A stretch of 64,000 nucleotides of DNA from Anaerolineales bacterium. GTDB lineage: Bacteria > Chloroflexota > Anaerolineae > Anaerolineales > E44-bin32. Below the pieces are notes generated by a model that was not told the origin of the DNA, ran no database searches, and saw nothing but the letters and a program-made list of their open reading frames with translations. A program made the translations under genes and the position numbers. The stretch covers positions 1 to 64,000 of the forward strand of contig JARRPX010000004.1 of NCBI GenBank assembly GCA_037382465.1. Direction: 5' to 3'. Shown piece by piece: positions 35,654 through 44,471 of this stretch (positions within the stretch are counted from its first letter, which is position 1; each line of letters begins with the position of its first letter).

Positions 35654-35690
35654 GCAGGATCCCGGTCGTGTCTACGACGCAGGATCCTGC
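35654..35690 (-). terminator. Intrinsic terminator after the PspC gene
   Basis: GCAGGATCC (35654-35662) pairs with GGATCCTGC (35682-35690), and an inner GTCGT/ACGAC extends the stem. On the minus strand TTTATT follows. It lies about 50 bases past the PspC-like stop and may also stop the M1 gene from the other side. Confidence 0.6.
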
Positions 35691-35737
35691 CGGGGATTGT
35701 CCGCACTTTCCTCGATCAGGTCCGCCGCGGCAGCGGC

Positions 35738-35956
35738 TCAGTTAACCGGCGATTCTTCGACCGGCGCTTCCGGCACGACGGCCATCATGACCCCGTAGGT
35801 CAACGCCGCCGCTGGTGCGTTGGCAAAGAGTCCGACCACGGCCAACAATCGGATCAGGGTCGGATCGGATTCGAAATAATTGGCCACTCCAGCGCAAACG
35901 CCTGCAATCATACGGTCATCTCTGGATCGATACAGTCGCTTATATTCACCCGACAT
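35738..35956 (-). CDS. PspC-domain protein
   Basis: A 72-residue protein matching the PspC pattern: YRSRDDRMIAGVCAGVANYFESDPTLIRLLAVVGLFANAPAAALTYGVMMAVVPEAP. It has one or two short membrane helices. PspC proteins take part in envelope-stress signalling, though single-domain copies like this are poorly understood. It is monocistronic and flanked by a terminator. Confidence 0.9.
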   Translation of the reverse strand: MSGEYKRLYRSRDDRMIAGVCAGVANYFESDPTLIRLLAVVGLFANAPAAALTYGVMMAVVPEAPVEESPVN

Positions 35957-36130
35957 AGCGTCCCTCCTTGAAATTTACGTTCTGATTCACTATACGCAGA
36001 TCGCACGGCAAGGTTGCAATCTGCATGTGCGCGCATCAAGAAGGACTCGGCCTGGTGATTGAATTTCAACCGTGCGAAATCGTTCAGTGGAAAGGGTATT
36101 GATACGGTACGGGAGATCGCCCGAGTCGTG

Positions 36131-36805
36131 CTAAAGATAAGCTTTACGCGCCCAGGCCAGATCGTAATCGAGCTGCCAGTGCAGGATTTCGACGTAGTCG
36201 AGGCCAAGTCTCTTCAGTACGCCGGCGAAGTCGCTGCTTGGGTAGGTGTGCCCCACAATCCACGGCGCTTCCCATCCTACGCGGTTGGTCACCACGACCC
36301 ACCCACCAGGTTGAGTCACGCGCACCATCTCGGCCAACGTCTCCAGCGGCTGCGGCGTGAACTCGAGCATCTCCAGACTCACGACCATGTCGAAGACGCC
36401 GTCCGGGAACGGCAGCGGAACGGACCAGGCCTGCATCCAGCAGGCTCGATGGTCGTCCGTCAGTTGGCGTCCCTGGGCGATCATTCTGCGGGAGGCATCG
36501 AGGCAGACGATCGAGCCCTGGAAGGAGCCGAGTGGAAGCACCCGGCGCGCCAGGCGGCCAGTGCCTGCGCCCACATCCAGGATCTTCGCGTCCTGCAATG
36601 ACCGCAGCGTCCCGACGACCGGCTCTCCCAGAAATCGCTTTTCCCAATCGGGGTCGAATTCCTTGATCTGTTCGTAGCGGGTGGCCGCCAGATCGTAGAG
36701 GAAAACCACGAAGCGCCGCCCAAGGTGCACGCCCTCGCAAATCCAGATCTCCCACACCAGGAGGGCGATCAGCAGAGCAAGCAGAACCAGGAGCAGCCAG
36801 AGCAT
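36131..36805 (-). CDS. Class I SAM-dependent methyltransferase with membrane anchor
   Basis: A 224-residue protein with an N-terminal hydrophobic helix (LLLVLLALLIALLVWEIWI) and a methyltransferase core: motif I ILDVGAGTGRLARRVL, then CLDASRRMIAQ, VVSLEMLEFTPQP and VTQPGGWVVVTNR. It is a UbiE-like fold. The ATG at 36805 is the first start that leaves the membrane helix intact. It lies downstream of the RpiR regulator on the same strand, about 70 bases apart. Confidence 0.8.
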   Translation of the reverse strand: MLWLLLVLLALLIALLVWEIWICEGVHLGRRFVVFLYDLAATRYEQIKEFDPDWEKRFLGEPVVGTLRSLQDAKILDVGAGTGRLARRVLPLGSFQGSIVCLDASRRMIAQGRQLTDDHRACWMQAWSVPLPFPDGVFDMVVSLEMLEFTPQPLETLAEMVRVTQPGGWVVVTNRVGWEAPWIVGHTYPSSDFAGVLKRLGLDYVEILHWQLDYDLAWARKAYL

Positions 36806-36876
36806 GTTACGGAAAACGTCGGCCCCCGTGCCGACGCCATTTCCAGGAAGAAAAATCCAGCCTACAGGACATGGAT

Positions 36877-37737
36877 TCAGGTGGTCTTGTTTCCGACGAG
36901 ACGCTCGGTCATGGCCTGGACTCGTTCCTCGGCTCTCCGAAAGCGCGCCGGGCGGGCGTGTGCGAGCATGCGGATCAGCGCATAGACCATGCTTTCCAGG
37001 ACGATCTGCCCCACTCCGGGGTCGGGATGGGCGAATCCCGAAAGGACGAGGTCCGCGGAGACAGCAGCTTCCGCAGAAGGAATAGCCACGAGGCTGACCG
37101 TGCGGGCGCCGGCATCTTTCGCGCCGGCGAGCGCTGCGGCGATGAAGGGCGTTTCGTCGCAGACGCAGACTGCCAGCGCCAGGTCCCGCTTGCGGGCGCC
37201 GGCGACCGCGCGCGCCAATCCCGCCGGGCTGCCGTTCGAGCAATGGACCGTATATCCGGCGGCTTCCAGGTAAGTAGCCAGGGTGTTGGCCGGAGGATGG
37301 GCGTGCTCGTCGGTCAGCAAGATGATCCGCTCCACTTCATCCAGCAGGGAAATGAATTTGTTGGCCAGCTCGACCGGAAAACTGCGCTGCACGGCTTTCA
37401 GGGTTTGAACTACCTCGTCCAGCGCCTTGGCGGCCGCTTCGGAAGGGGTATTCGATTCGGTGGTCAGATCGAGGAAGCATTCCCGCCGGACGCGATCACG
37501 GATTTCGGCCTGCAGTTCCGGATAGCCTCGATAGCCGAGATGCTGCGAGAATCGCACCACCGTGCCCGGGTCGATGTCGATGAGATGCGCCAGCTCTGTG
37601 GCCGTGAGAAAAGCCGATTCGGTGTACGAGTCGAGCAGGAAGTTGGCCAGGCGCAAAAAACTCGGTGAGAACCCGGATCGAGCCTCACGAATGCGGTTTT
37701 CGTACGAGAATGCAGAGTCAGTTTGCAGATTGGTCAC
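36877..37737 (-). CDS. RpiR-family transcriptional regulator (HTH + SIS)
   Basis: A 286-residue protein with an N-terminal HTH_6 domain (FLTATELAHLIDIDPGTVVRFSQHLGYRGYPELQAEI) and a C-terminal sugar-isomerase (SIS) domain (RIILLTDEHAHPPANTLATYLEAAGYTVH). RpiR proteins sense phosphosugars. I chose GTG at 37737 because the -10 box TATAGT lies just upstream. The serines typical of the SIS phosphate loop are partly replaced (LTDEHAHPP), so ligand binding may differ. The partner genes are unclear. Confidence 0.85.
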   Translation of the reverse strand: MTNLQTDSAFSYENRIREARSGFSPSFLRLANFLLDSYTESAFLTATELAHLIDIDPGTVVRFSQHLGYRGYPELQAEIRDRVRRECFLDLTTESNTPSEAAAKALDEVVQTLKAVQRSFPVELANKFISLLDEVERIILLTDEHAHPPANTLATYLEAAGYTVHCSNGSPAGLARAVAGARKRDLALAVCVCDETPFIAAALAGAKDAGARTVSLVAIPSAEAAVSADLVLSGFAHPDPGVGQIVLESMVYALIRMLAHARPARFRRAEERVQAMTERLVGNKTT

Positions 37738-37773
37738 GGTTCGAGCACCATACTTCCACGAGAAAGTGCGGAA

Positions 37774-37802
37774 ACTATAGCACAAGGCGGGTTTACAGGC
37801 AA
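37774..37802 (-). promoter_or_regulatory. Promoter of the RpiR-family gene
   Basis: On the minus strand TTGCCT (37802-37797) and TATAGT (37779-37774) are separated by 17 bases. It lies about 35 bases before the GTG start. Confidence 0.6.
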
Positions 37803-37918
37803 AGCCGCAAGGCGTAATGCAAGATTTGTTGAATCCGCCTTGACGTGTTCCAACTGACAGTGGAAAGTGTCCTCGATCTGGAAATGAGGCCTTGCGAGCG
37901 TTTTATTTTGATCGCGCG

Positions 37919-37947
37919 TTGACCCTGTGCAGGGCACGAGCTATAAT
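37919..37947 (+). promoter_or_regulatory. Promoter of tRNA-Val
   Basis: TTGACC (37919-37924) and TATAAT (37942-37947) with a 17-base spacer, ending nine bases before the tRNA. It is an almost ideal sigma-70 promoter. Confidence 0.85.
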
Positions 37948-37956
37948 TTGAGGTCC

Positions 37957-38033
37957 GGGCGGATAGCTCAGTTGGTTAGAGCGCTTCTCTTACACAGAAG
38001 AGGTCGCAGGTTCGAGTCCTGTTCCGCCCACCA
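37957..38033 (+). tRNA. tRNA-Val (TAC)
   Basis: A complete cloverleaf with acceptor GGGCGGA and TCCGCCC, D-arm GCTCAGTTGGTTAGAGC, anticodon loop CTTACAC (TAC, reading GTA) and T-arm GCAGGTTCGAGTCCTGT. The 3' CCA is encoded, unlike in the tRNA-Lys of this window. Confidence 0.96.
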
Positions 38034-38040
38034 GGCCACA

Positions 38041-38070
38041 GCCGTCTGCCGTCAGCGTCAGGCGGTTTTT
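38041..38070 (+). terminator. Intrinsic terminator after tRNA-Val
   Basis: CCGTCTG (38042-38048) pairs with CAGGCGG (38059-38065), with one G-U pair, followed by five T residues. It lies eight bases past the tRNA. Confidence 0.7.
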
Positions 38071-38225
38071 CGACCAACTTCCTTCCACCGCTTTATCATC
38101 GCAGCTCACAGCCGATCCAGCACTACAAAATGTACTTGAACGAACAGCCGAGAAACCGTAGTCGTTGAACCAGCGATCCGCTTGCGGTGCTCCCGCTTAG
38201 GAGCTCGAAGAAATAGGAGTGCGTC

Positions 38226-39473
38226 ATGCCCACACTCAGCCATTGGGAACTGACCGGCCTGTTCCTCATCATCATCGCCTGTATTTGCATCATTCAATAC
38301 CTTCACATTCGACGCTACGTGCTCAAACCGCTCGCCCACCTCGAGGAACGCTATCGCCAGATATTCAACAACTCCCTGAACGGCATCGCTTATCACGAGG
38401 TCGTCTGCGACGATGAAAACGGCGAAATCGATTATCGATTCGTCGAAGTAAATCCCGCCTTCGAAGAACTCACGGGGCTTAAAGCATCCGAAGTCGTCGG
38501 TAAACGCAATCGCGAAGTGCTCCCAGAGGCGGAGCAGACGATCTTCGAACAAATATACTGCCAGGTTGCGGAAACCGGAGAACCCGATCGGCAAGAGATC
38601 TACTCTTCCACCCTGGAACGCTGTTTTCAGGTCGCCGCCTTCTCGCCCATACCCAACTTTTATGCCGCCATCTTTACCGACATTACCAAGCAGAAGAAAT
38701 ACGAACAATCACTGAAGGACCAATCCGCCTGGCTCGAGACGCTCATCGAGGAACGCACGGAAGAACTCAGTGAAACGCAGGCGAAATTGATCCAGCGCGA
38801 GAAGATGGCCCAACTCGGACAGCTGGCTCGAGGAATCGCACACGAACTACGCAACCCGCTGGGCGTGATCTCCAATGCCGTCTATTATCTAAAAACCCCG
38901 CACGCGCAAAATGAAGGCACGACGAGAGAATATCTCAACATCATCGAGATCGAAGTCAATCGATCCGAGAAGACCATCACTGACTTGTTGGAGTACTCCC
39001 GAGAGCCGGTGCCTATCTTCGAGAAAACCGATATCGGCGAGCTGCTGCAAGAAATTCTCGGAGGGCTCCCGACACCGGATTCGATACGAATCACCACCAA
39101 GGTCGACGGTTCGGCGCCGGCCGCACAAATCGACAGCCGACAAATCGGAATGGTGCTGAACAACCTGCTCACCAATGCGTATCAAGCGATGCCCGAAGGG
39201 GGAAACCTGGACATCGAGATATCCCAACTGGATGATCACGTTCGGCTCGCCATTCACGACACAGGATCGGGGATCGCCGCGCAGAACATACAGACAATAT
39301 TCGAACCGTTCTTCACCACCAAGCCGAAGGGGATCGGCCTGGGGCTGGCGATTTCGAAGACACTCGCAGAGGTAAACGGCGGGGAAATCAGCGTGGAAAG
39401 CGCCGAAAATAAAGGATCGACGTTCACCCTCATCCTTCCCCGGGCCAAAGAAACAGCCGCTCCAACAGATTGA
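38226..39473 (+). CDS. PAS-domain sensor histidine kinase
   Basis: A 415-residue protein with one N-terminal membrane helix (about residues 9-27), a PAS domain (about 40-155), a coiled coil, a HisKA domain with the phosphorylated His in RGIAHELRNPLGVISNAVYYL, and a HATPase_c domain (LLTNAYQAMPEGG, DTGSGI, KGIGLGLAISKTLAEVNGG). No response-regulator gene is adjacent, so it is an orphan kinase. The PAS ligand is unknown. Confidence 0.95.
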   Translation: MPTLSHWELTGLFLIIIACICIIQYLHIRRYVLKPLAHLEERYRQIFNNSLNGIAYHEVVCDDENGEIDYRFVEVNPAFEELTGLKASEVVGKRNREVLPEAEQTIFEQIYCQVAETGEPDRQEIYSSTLERCFQVAAFSPIPNFYAAIFTDITKQKKYEQSLKDQSAWLETLIEERTEELSETQAKLIQREKMAQLGQLARGIAHELRNPLGVISNAVYYLKTPHAQNEGTTREYLNIIEIEVNRSEKTITDLLEYSREPVPIFEKTDIGELLQEILGGLPTPDSIRITTKVDGSAPAAQIDSRQIGMVLNNLLTNAYQAMPEGGNLDIEISQLDDHVRLAIHDTGSGIAAQNIQTIFEPFFTTKPKGIGLGLAISKTLAEVNGGEISVESAENKGSTFTLILPRAKETAAPTD

Positions 39474-39522
39474 AAATCAGGCCAAAACCACTACAATACC
39501 ACTTCCACGGTGGAGGTGGGCA

Positions 39523-41100
39523 ATGTCGCGACGTTATCGATTCATCGTATTGGTTTTACTCGTCCACCTAACCGCCTGCAGCCGGATCGGGGATTTCGGA
39601 AATGTTCTCCACAGAGCAACCGAAACGCCTCTTGCGACGCGTTCGCTTCCAGCCACGTACACCCCGACCGCCTCTCCGACTGCGATCCCTTCGATCCCGG
39701 CGACTCCGACGATTTCCGAACATACGCAGCAATCCGCACTGCTGCCCGAGTTCGTCAGCGACGCTGACGTTTTCCCCGATGCCACACGTTACGACATCGA
39801 GCTGGATGTCGATTTCCAACCCGGATCGACCGAAGCCCACATCGAAGGAATCGCCCGCATCCGCTATGTCAATCCCCTCGAGAAAAACCTTTCCAACATC
39901 GTGTTGATGCTCTGGCCCAATGACGAGCAGTACCAGGCGCAGATGCAGGCCGGGACGGCCATGATCGACGGAGAACTCACCATCCCGCAAGCCATTATGG
40001 ACGGAAAAGCGTTGCGCATTGATTTGCGCCCGTCCCTCGCAGGAGGTGAAAGCGTCGACTTGACCATTCCCTTCTCCCTCGAAGTTGATTCCTTCCACGA
40101 AGGATCGCCCAGACGTATGGGGATCACGGAAGGTGTGCTCCTCGCACCGACGTTCTACCCCATGATCCCCAGGCTCGTGGACGGCGAATGGGATGCGATC
40201 GATGCGCCGTCCGCCGGAGACACGACCAGTTCAGAAACTGCCTTTTACGCCGTAAACATCACGACGCCCGTGGGCCAAATCGTAGTCGCTACCGGGGTTG
40301 AGATTTCGAGCACAACGACACCGGATGGGAAACAACGCTTCGAATACATCAGCGGTCCGGTGCGTGACTTTGCCTTCGCCATCGGGCAATGGGAGAAAAC
40401 CAGCGGCACTTCTGGTGAGGTGACTTTAAACGTGTGGGCACTCCCCCAACACGCAGCGAGCGCACAGACTGCGCTACGAGCGGCCCGGATTCAAGTAAAT
40501 CTGCTGAGTGAAATCGTCGGGCCATATCCCTACCCAGAGCTCGATCTCGTCGACGCGCCCTACGCTTTCGGGGGAATCGAATATCCCGGCCTGGTATTCA
40601 TCGGGACCATGGGAACAGATTGGGTTACTGTGCCCACGGTTCACGAAGTTGCGCACCAGTGGTTCTACGCGCTGCTTGGAAACGATCAGATTCGTGAACC
40701 CTGGCTGGACGAAGCCATGGCTTCGTTTGCGGAGGCGCTCTACTACGAGCGCGCGTATGGTTTGGGCCAGGGAACCGGCTACCTGAGTGACATCCGCGCC
40801 AGGCTGCGTGCCGTTCCCGACGCCACACAACCCATTGGTCTCGCTGTCGGGGAATACGCGAGTGAAAGCGATTACTTTATCTTCGTCTACCAAAAGGGAA
40901 CCCTGTTCCTCGAAGCGCTGCGCAACAAATTGGGAACCAATCGCTTCAACGACTTCCTTGCCGCCGTCTACGCACAGTATCGCTACGGTTTCATGCACGC
41001 CGAAGAATTCCAAAACGCCGCAGAAGCGGTCTGCGCCTGCGATCTCCAGGATTTCTTCGACCTCTGGGTTTATGAAGGCGGCGAAATATTTCCCCCTTGA
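39523..41100 (+). CDS. M1-family metallopeptidase lipoprotein, second copy
   Basis: A 525-residue lipoprotein (signal ending LTAC) with a Thr/Pro linker and the core VHEVAHQWFYALLGNDQIREPWLDE, giving HExxH-x18-E. GGIEYPGL replaces GAMEN, a form seen in M1-like gluzincins. It is distantly related to the 34146 protein. GGAGGTGGG stands before the ATG. Extracytoplasmic peptide processing is likely, but the substrate is unknown. Confidence 0.88.
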   Translation: MSRRYRFIVLVLLVHLTACSRIGDFGNVLHRATETPLATRSLPATYTPTASPTAIPSIPATPTISEHTQQSALLPEFVSDADVFPDATRYDIELDVDFQPGSTEAHIEGIARIRYVNPLEKNLSNIVLMLWPNDEQYQAQMQAGTAMIDGELTIPQAIMDGKALRIDLRPSLAGGESVDLTIPFSLEVDSFHEGSPRRMGITEGVLLAPTFYPMIPRLVDGEWDAIDAPSAGDTTSSETAFYAVNITTPVGQIVVATGVEISSTTTPDGKQRFEYISGPVRDFAFAIGQWEKTSGTSGEVTLNVWALPQHAASAQTALRAARIQVNLLSEIVGPYPYPELDLVDAPYAFGGIEYPGLVFIGTMGTDWVTVPTVHEVAHQWFYALLGNDQIREPWLDEAMASFAEALYYERAYGLGQGTGYLSDIRARLRAVPDATQPIGLAVGEYASESDYFIFVYQKGTLFLEALRNKLGTNRFNDFLAAVYAQYRYGFMHAEEFQNAAEAVCACDLQDFFDLWVYEGGEIFPP

Positions 41101-41139
41101 TTAGAACATCGATCCAATTCCAAGGTAGCTTAAAAGCGG

Positions 41140-41165
41140 AGAGCCTCATCCATGGACGAGGCTCT
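41140..41165. terminator. Bidirectional hairpin between convergent genes
   Basis: AGAGCCTC (41140-41147) pairs perfectly with GAGGCTCT (41158-41165). It lies between the M1 gene (plus) and the pilin gene (minus). On the minus strand CTTTTAA follows closely. Confidence 0.6.
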
Positions 41166-41195
41166 ACAGCTATAACAATATTGCGACGGTATCAA

Positions 41196-41342
41196 TTAGA
41201 TATTGCTGACGATGTTGCTGAATACGTTTCCGATGGCAGGTCCGAGCAACGCCAGGATCACAATCACGACAACGGCGATCAGAACCAGGATCAACGCATA
41301 CTCTACCAGGCCCTGCCCTCTTTCTTTCGGAGCGAATAGCAT
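41196..41342 (-). CDS. Flp/Fap-type pilin
   Basis: A 48-residue protein MLFAPKERGQGLVEYALILV, followed by LIAVVVIVILALLGPAIGNV and FSNIVSNI. The prepilin cleavage region KERGQG then LVEYALIL, with the conserved Glu5 of the mature form, identifies a Flp pilin. Such pilins form tight-adherence pili built by Tad proteins. No tad genes or prepilin peptidase are near, so it is an orphan here. GGTGGTG lies upstream of the ATG. Confidence 0.9.
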   Translation of the reverse strand: MLFAPKERGQGLVEYALILVLIAVVVIVILALLGPAIGNVFSNIVSNI

Positions 41343-41574
41343 CTACATTCACCACCTTTCTTTTCGAGGATCACAATTGTTGTACTGGGTATACGGATTT
41401 ACGAATTCACAATTGTGCATGATGCTGAATTCAGAATAACACAGGAAGCATGTCCGTATACCTTACAGAGTCCTAACGATGTACCAACGATGCAAGAAGC
41501 AGACCAAAATGAAATCACCTCATAGAACATGATTTCAATTGACTCGTCTCATCGATCTTTCCCATACGATCGGC

Positions 41575-41667
41575 CTATAGCGCCAGCCGTTCAGCTACGC
41601 GCAACCATACATGATAACCTTCCGCCAGGAAAAACGTTACACCGGCGGCCAGGTTGAAGGGCGGCAC
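41575..41667 (-). CDS. Doubtful small ORF
   Basis: From a GTG, 30 residues read VPPFNLAAGVTFFLAEGYHV then WLRVAERLAL. The composition looks protein-like, and the frame is open for another 50 bases upstream without a better start. No ribosome binding site is seen. The rest of 41343-41719 shows nothing I can name. It may be a remnant. Confidence 0.2.
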   Translation of the reverse strand: MPPFNLAAGVTFFLAEGYHVWLRVAERLAL

Positions 41668-41719
41668 GATTCTATTTGCGAGAATGCGAAATCCTCTTAT
41701 CTGGGTGTTGATTGGGCTG

Positions 41720-41854
41720 TTAAGTTATCAATTGGATTACCATCGTTAGGATCATCAGCACCCCCATGATCGCAAACAGGATTTGTCCAATACGCATTCG
41801 CCGCTTCTGATCGCGGCTCATCTGCGGTTTCTTGTTGTTTCGTTTCTTTGCCAT
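41720..41854 (-). CDS. 44-residue basic single-helix membrane protein
   Basis: MAKKRNNKKPQMSRDQKRRM is followed by a membrane helix (IGQILFAIMGVLMILTMVIQLIT). GGAG lies at a workable distance before the ATG. The basic head and single helix resemble small conserved proteins of unknown function in related genomes, though I cannot confirm that without a search. It is too short to be conspicuous. Confidence 0.6.
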   Translation of the reverse strand: MAKKRNNKKPQMSRDQKRRMRIGQILFAIMGVLMILTMVIQLIT

Positions 41855-42339
41855 CAGACGCTCCAACATTCATCATACCATGCGGCCATACAGTCGTCCA
41901 GACGGGGCTCATCGGCGGCGATCTGCTCACTTCAAAATCTGGCATTCGCCGCCAGAACATCGCCTGCATACATCCAGAATCCAATCGGAAATCTGACTCA
42001 CCGCGTTGATTTTACGTTGAGTCCGATAGGCTATCATGTTGAGACGACGGCGTAAGCCATCTTCTGAACACATCCTAGATCGGACCGGCATAAAACCCTG
42101 TGATGGAGGTTTTCCATTATGGGGCTGGCTGACTCGATGTGTTGACGATACTCTATTCGAAGTTATCAGGGGGTCGACGACCCAGGCTTCGATGGAAGTC
42201 AAACGAGTATCAAACGCCAGTTTGAAATACTCAATCCGGATTCATAATGAAGGAGGTGAGGCTCAAATTTAAGCATGATCTCGATCATCAACACCCAGCA
42301 TGAAAGAGTTCTGGCTACATTCTAATGAGGAGGAAACCC
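41855..42339. other. Intergenic region, no gene recognised
   Basis: These 485 bases before the metalloprotease gene show no convincing coding frame. A strong ribosome-binding-like AAGGAGGTGAG at about 42250 is followed by a 16-codon frame (ATG at 42279, stop before the protease start). It could encode a leader peptide, but the spacing is long. The real protease start has its own AGGAGG. Confidence 0.4.
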
Positions 42340-44388
42340 ATGAAACGTTACTCAGTGATCGGTTTGTTGGCATTACTTCTAGGTTTGATCGCCGGTGTTT
42401 TACCTGTTGGTGCAGCACCCGGAATCGATTATCGACCCGTGGATGTCGGCCCGGAAATTCGGGAATGGGAACCGACCCAGGCGCGGCTTGAAGGATCACC
42501 CGCAGCAGCGGAAGCCGAGGCCGAGGCAGGCGCAAATGCCGCCTCCAGCGTGGATGAATGTATTCTGGATGAGAAAGATTGGTTATCCATGGATTCCGTC
42601 GCCGGATCCTACTTCTTCACCACGTTCTACCTGGTAGCCGTGGGCACGGATTCCGAGCTTTGGGTGCAGGCAGACACGAGCTGGCCCGAAGGAGATACCC
42701 GGGAGACTCCGGAGATCACCTGCGAGCAAGCCAGCTACATGGTCTCGGAATTCGACAACAACATGCTCCCGAAGGAAAGTGATTTCTTCGGTGTGGCGGA
42801 CTTCCACGACGGTTCGGCCTCGCTGCTCGAGGCCTGGGAAATCGTCCCACCGGGATACTACACCGACCCGGACGGCAAGCAGGTCATCCTGGTCTCGAAC
42901 GTACGCGATGAAAACTACTACGATCCGAACTACCCGCTGTATATCGCCGGATTTTACTCCCCGTCCCTCGAAGCGTATTTCGATCGCAACGTTATGACCA
43001 TCGACGCCTACGACTGGGCGGATCGCGTAGGGCCGGATGTGGAACGACCCCATCTTTACGAGGGGGTATTCGCCCACGAGTATCAACACTTGCTGCATGA
43101 CGACTACGATCCCGACGAAGTGAATTTCGTAAACGAGGGTTTGTCGATGTACGCCGAATACCTCACCGGGTACGCTTCGGGCGAGGAGCAGTACGGCGGC
43201 TTCCTGACCAATCCCGAGAACTCTCTCGTCGTCTGGGAAGATCAAGGAAATATCGAAGTGCTGTCGGATTACGGCCAGGCCTACCTGTTCCAGTTTTACA
43301 TGATGGAACAATTCGGCAGCGCCTTCCTGCAAGCCGAGTTCAGAAACCCCGAGAATGGGATAAGCGGCATCAATTCGACGCTCGATTCCCGCCACATTCA
43401 CCGCGACTTCGATGACATCTACCACGACTTTTCCGTCGCCGTGTTGATCGATTCCCGCCAAAATCGCTACCGCTACGGCTTCAAGAAGCTCGACCTGGCC
43501 ATCGATATCGGCACCGTGGACGACCCCAATCCGGAAGCTTACGATATGCCCGGTGCACCGCCCTGGGGCACGGACTACATCTGGCTCTCCCGGGAACCCA
43601 AGAAATTGGGGATGTTCACCTTCAACGGACAGGATTATTCGATCTTCCCCTCCGCTTGGACTTCCGATGGCGAGGTGCTCTGGGGCGGCAGTGGTGACCT
43701 GATCGACAACTGGGCGATCTTCGAAGCCACGGGTGGCGGCACACTGACCTTCGACACCTACGTCGACATCGAAGACTACTGGGATTTCGGCTTCGTGCAG
43801 GTCTCCACAGACGGCGGCCAGACATGGACCAGCCTGGCCAACGAATACACCACGAGCGATCACGATCCCGACGCGCATCCGAAGGTGGTCGAGAATCTGC
43901 CCGGCCTGACAGGTTGGAGCGAAGACTGGATTACGATGAGTTTCGACCTGAGTGCCTACCCGGGTGACATCCTGCTCGCCTTCCGTTACATCACCGATTG
44001 GGCCACGACCTACGAAGGCTGGTTCATCGACAACGTCTACGTCGACGACGTGCTCATCTCGGATGGTTCCGATGCTTCGGTTTTCAAGGACATCACGGAG
44101 CTGTTCCCCATCGATAACGACTTCACCGTGATCTTTGTGGGCATCCGAAACCTTCGAGGCAAACCGATATACCAGGTGATCAAGATGCGCTTGAACGAGG
44201 AGACCGAAGAAGGCTTCATTCAGCTTCGCAGGTTGCTCGGCCGATCCAACAAGGCCGTGATGCTCGTCACTTTCGACGCGCCCGAGGGCCATTCGAAGTA
44301 TGCAGATTACGAATACGGTTTCACGTATTTCGATCAAGGTCCACGGAAACCGCGCTTGCCGAATCGACATCCCTGGCGTCGACGCTAA
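42340..44388 (+). CDS. Secreted HExxH metalloprotease, immune-inhibitor-A-like
   Basis: A 682-residue secreted protein with a signal peptide (VIGLLALLLGLIAGVLPVGA). The zinc motif is GVFAHEYQHLLHDDYDPDEVNFVNEGLSMYAEYL, with HEYQH and a downstream Glu. The C-terminal half contains a beta domain (FGFVQVSTDGGQTWTSL then SYRYITDWATTYEGWFIDNVYVDDV), as in M6-like proteases. The ATG at 42340 is preceded by AGGAGG. It probably degrades extracellular proteins; the closest match is the M6 group, but the exact family is not certain. Confidence 0.82.
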   Translation: MKRYSVIGLLALLLGLIAGVLPVGAAPGIDYRPVDVGPEIREWEPTQARLEGSPAAAEAEAEAGANAASSVDECILDEKDWLSMDSVAGSYFFTTFYLVAVGTDSELWVQADTSWPEGDTRETPEITCEQASYMVSEFDNNMLPKESDFFGVADFHDGSASLLEAWEIVPPGYYTDPDGKQVILVSNVRDENYYDPNYPLYIAGFYSPSLEAYFDRNVMTIDAYDWADRVGPDVERPHLYEGVFAHEYQHLLHDDYDPDEVNFVNEGLSMYAEYLTGYASGEEQYGGFLTNPENSLVVWEDQGNIEVLSDYGQAYLFQFYMMEQFGSAFLQAEFRNPENGISGINSTLDSRHIHRDFDDIYHDFSVAVLIDSRQNRYRYGFKKLDLAIDIGTVDDPNPEAYDMPGAPPWGTDYIWLSREPKKLGMFTFNGQDYSIFPSAWTSDGEVLWGGSGDLIDNWAIFEATGGGTLTFDTYVDIEDYWDFGFVQVSTDGGQTWTSLANEYTTSDHDPDAHPKVVENLPGLTGWSEDWITMSFDLSAYPGDILLAFRYITDWATTYEGWFIDNVYVDDVLISDGSDASVFKDITELFPIDNDFTVIFVGIRNLRGKPIYQVIKMRLNEETEEGFIQLRRLLGRSNKAVMLVTFDAPEGHSKYADYEYGFTYFDQGPRKPRLPNRHPWRRR

Positions 44389-44402
44389 CCTCATGAACAA
44401 AT

Positions 44403-44430
44403 CGAGCCCGCCGTTATATTGGCGGGCTCG
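44403..44430. terminator. Strong hairpin between convergent genes
   Basis: CGAGCCCGCC (44403-44412) pairs perfectly with GGCGGGCTCG (44421-44430) across an eight-base loop. It lies 15 bases after the protease stop and before the end of the convergent lipoprotein gene. Only weak T content follows on the plus strand. Confidence 0.7.
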
Positions 44431-44471
44431 ACCTCTTATTACGCAAAGGTTTGGTTATCGGCTGATCTTCG

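Noticed and set aside
41575-41720. Protein-like minus-strand reading frame upstream of the pilin gene
   Set aside because: No convincing start or ribosome binding site; kept only as a low-confidence entry.
41697-41984. 95-codon minus-strand frame overlapping the 44-residue protein
   Set aside because: It is out of frame with the better-supported small membrane protein and has no ribosome binding site or helix.
42279-42330. 16-codon leader peptide before the metalloprotease
   Set aside because: The ribosome-binding-like sequence is too far from its ATG, and no regulatory codon run is visible.
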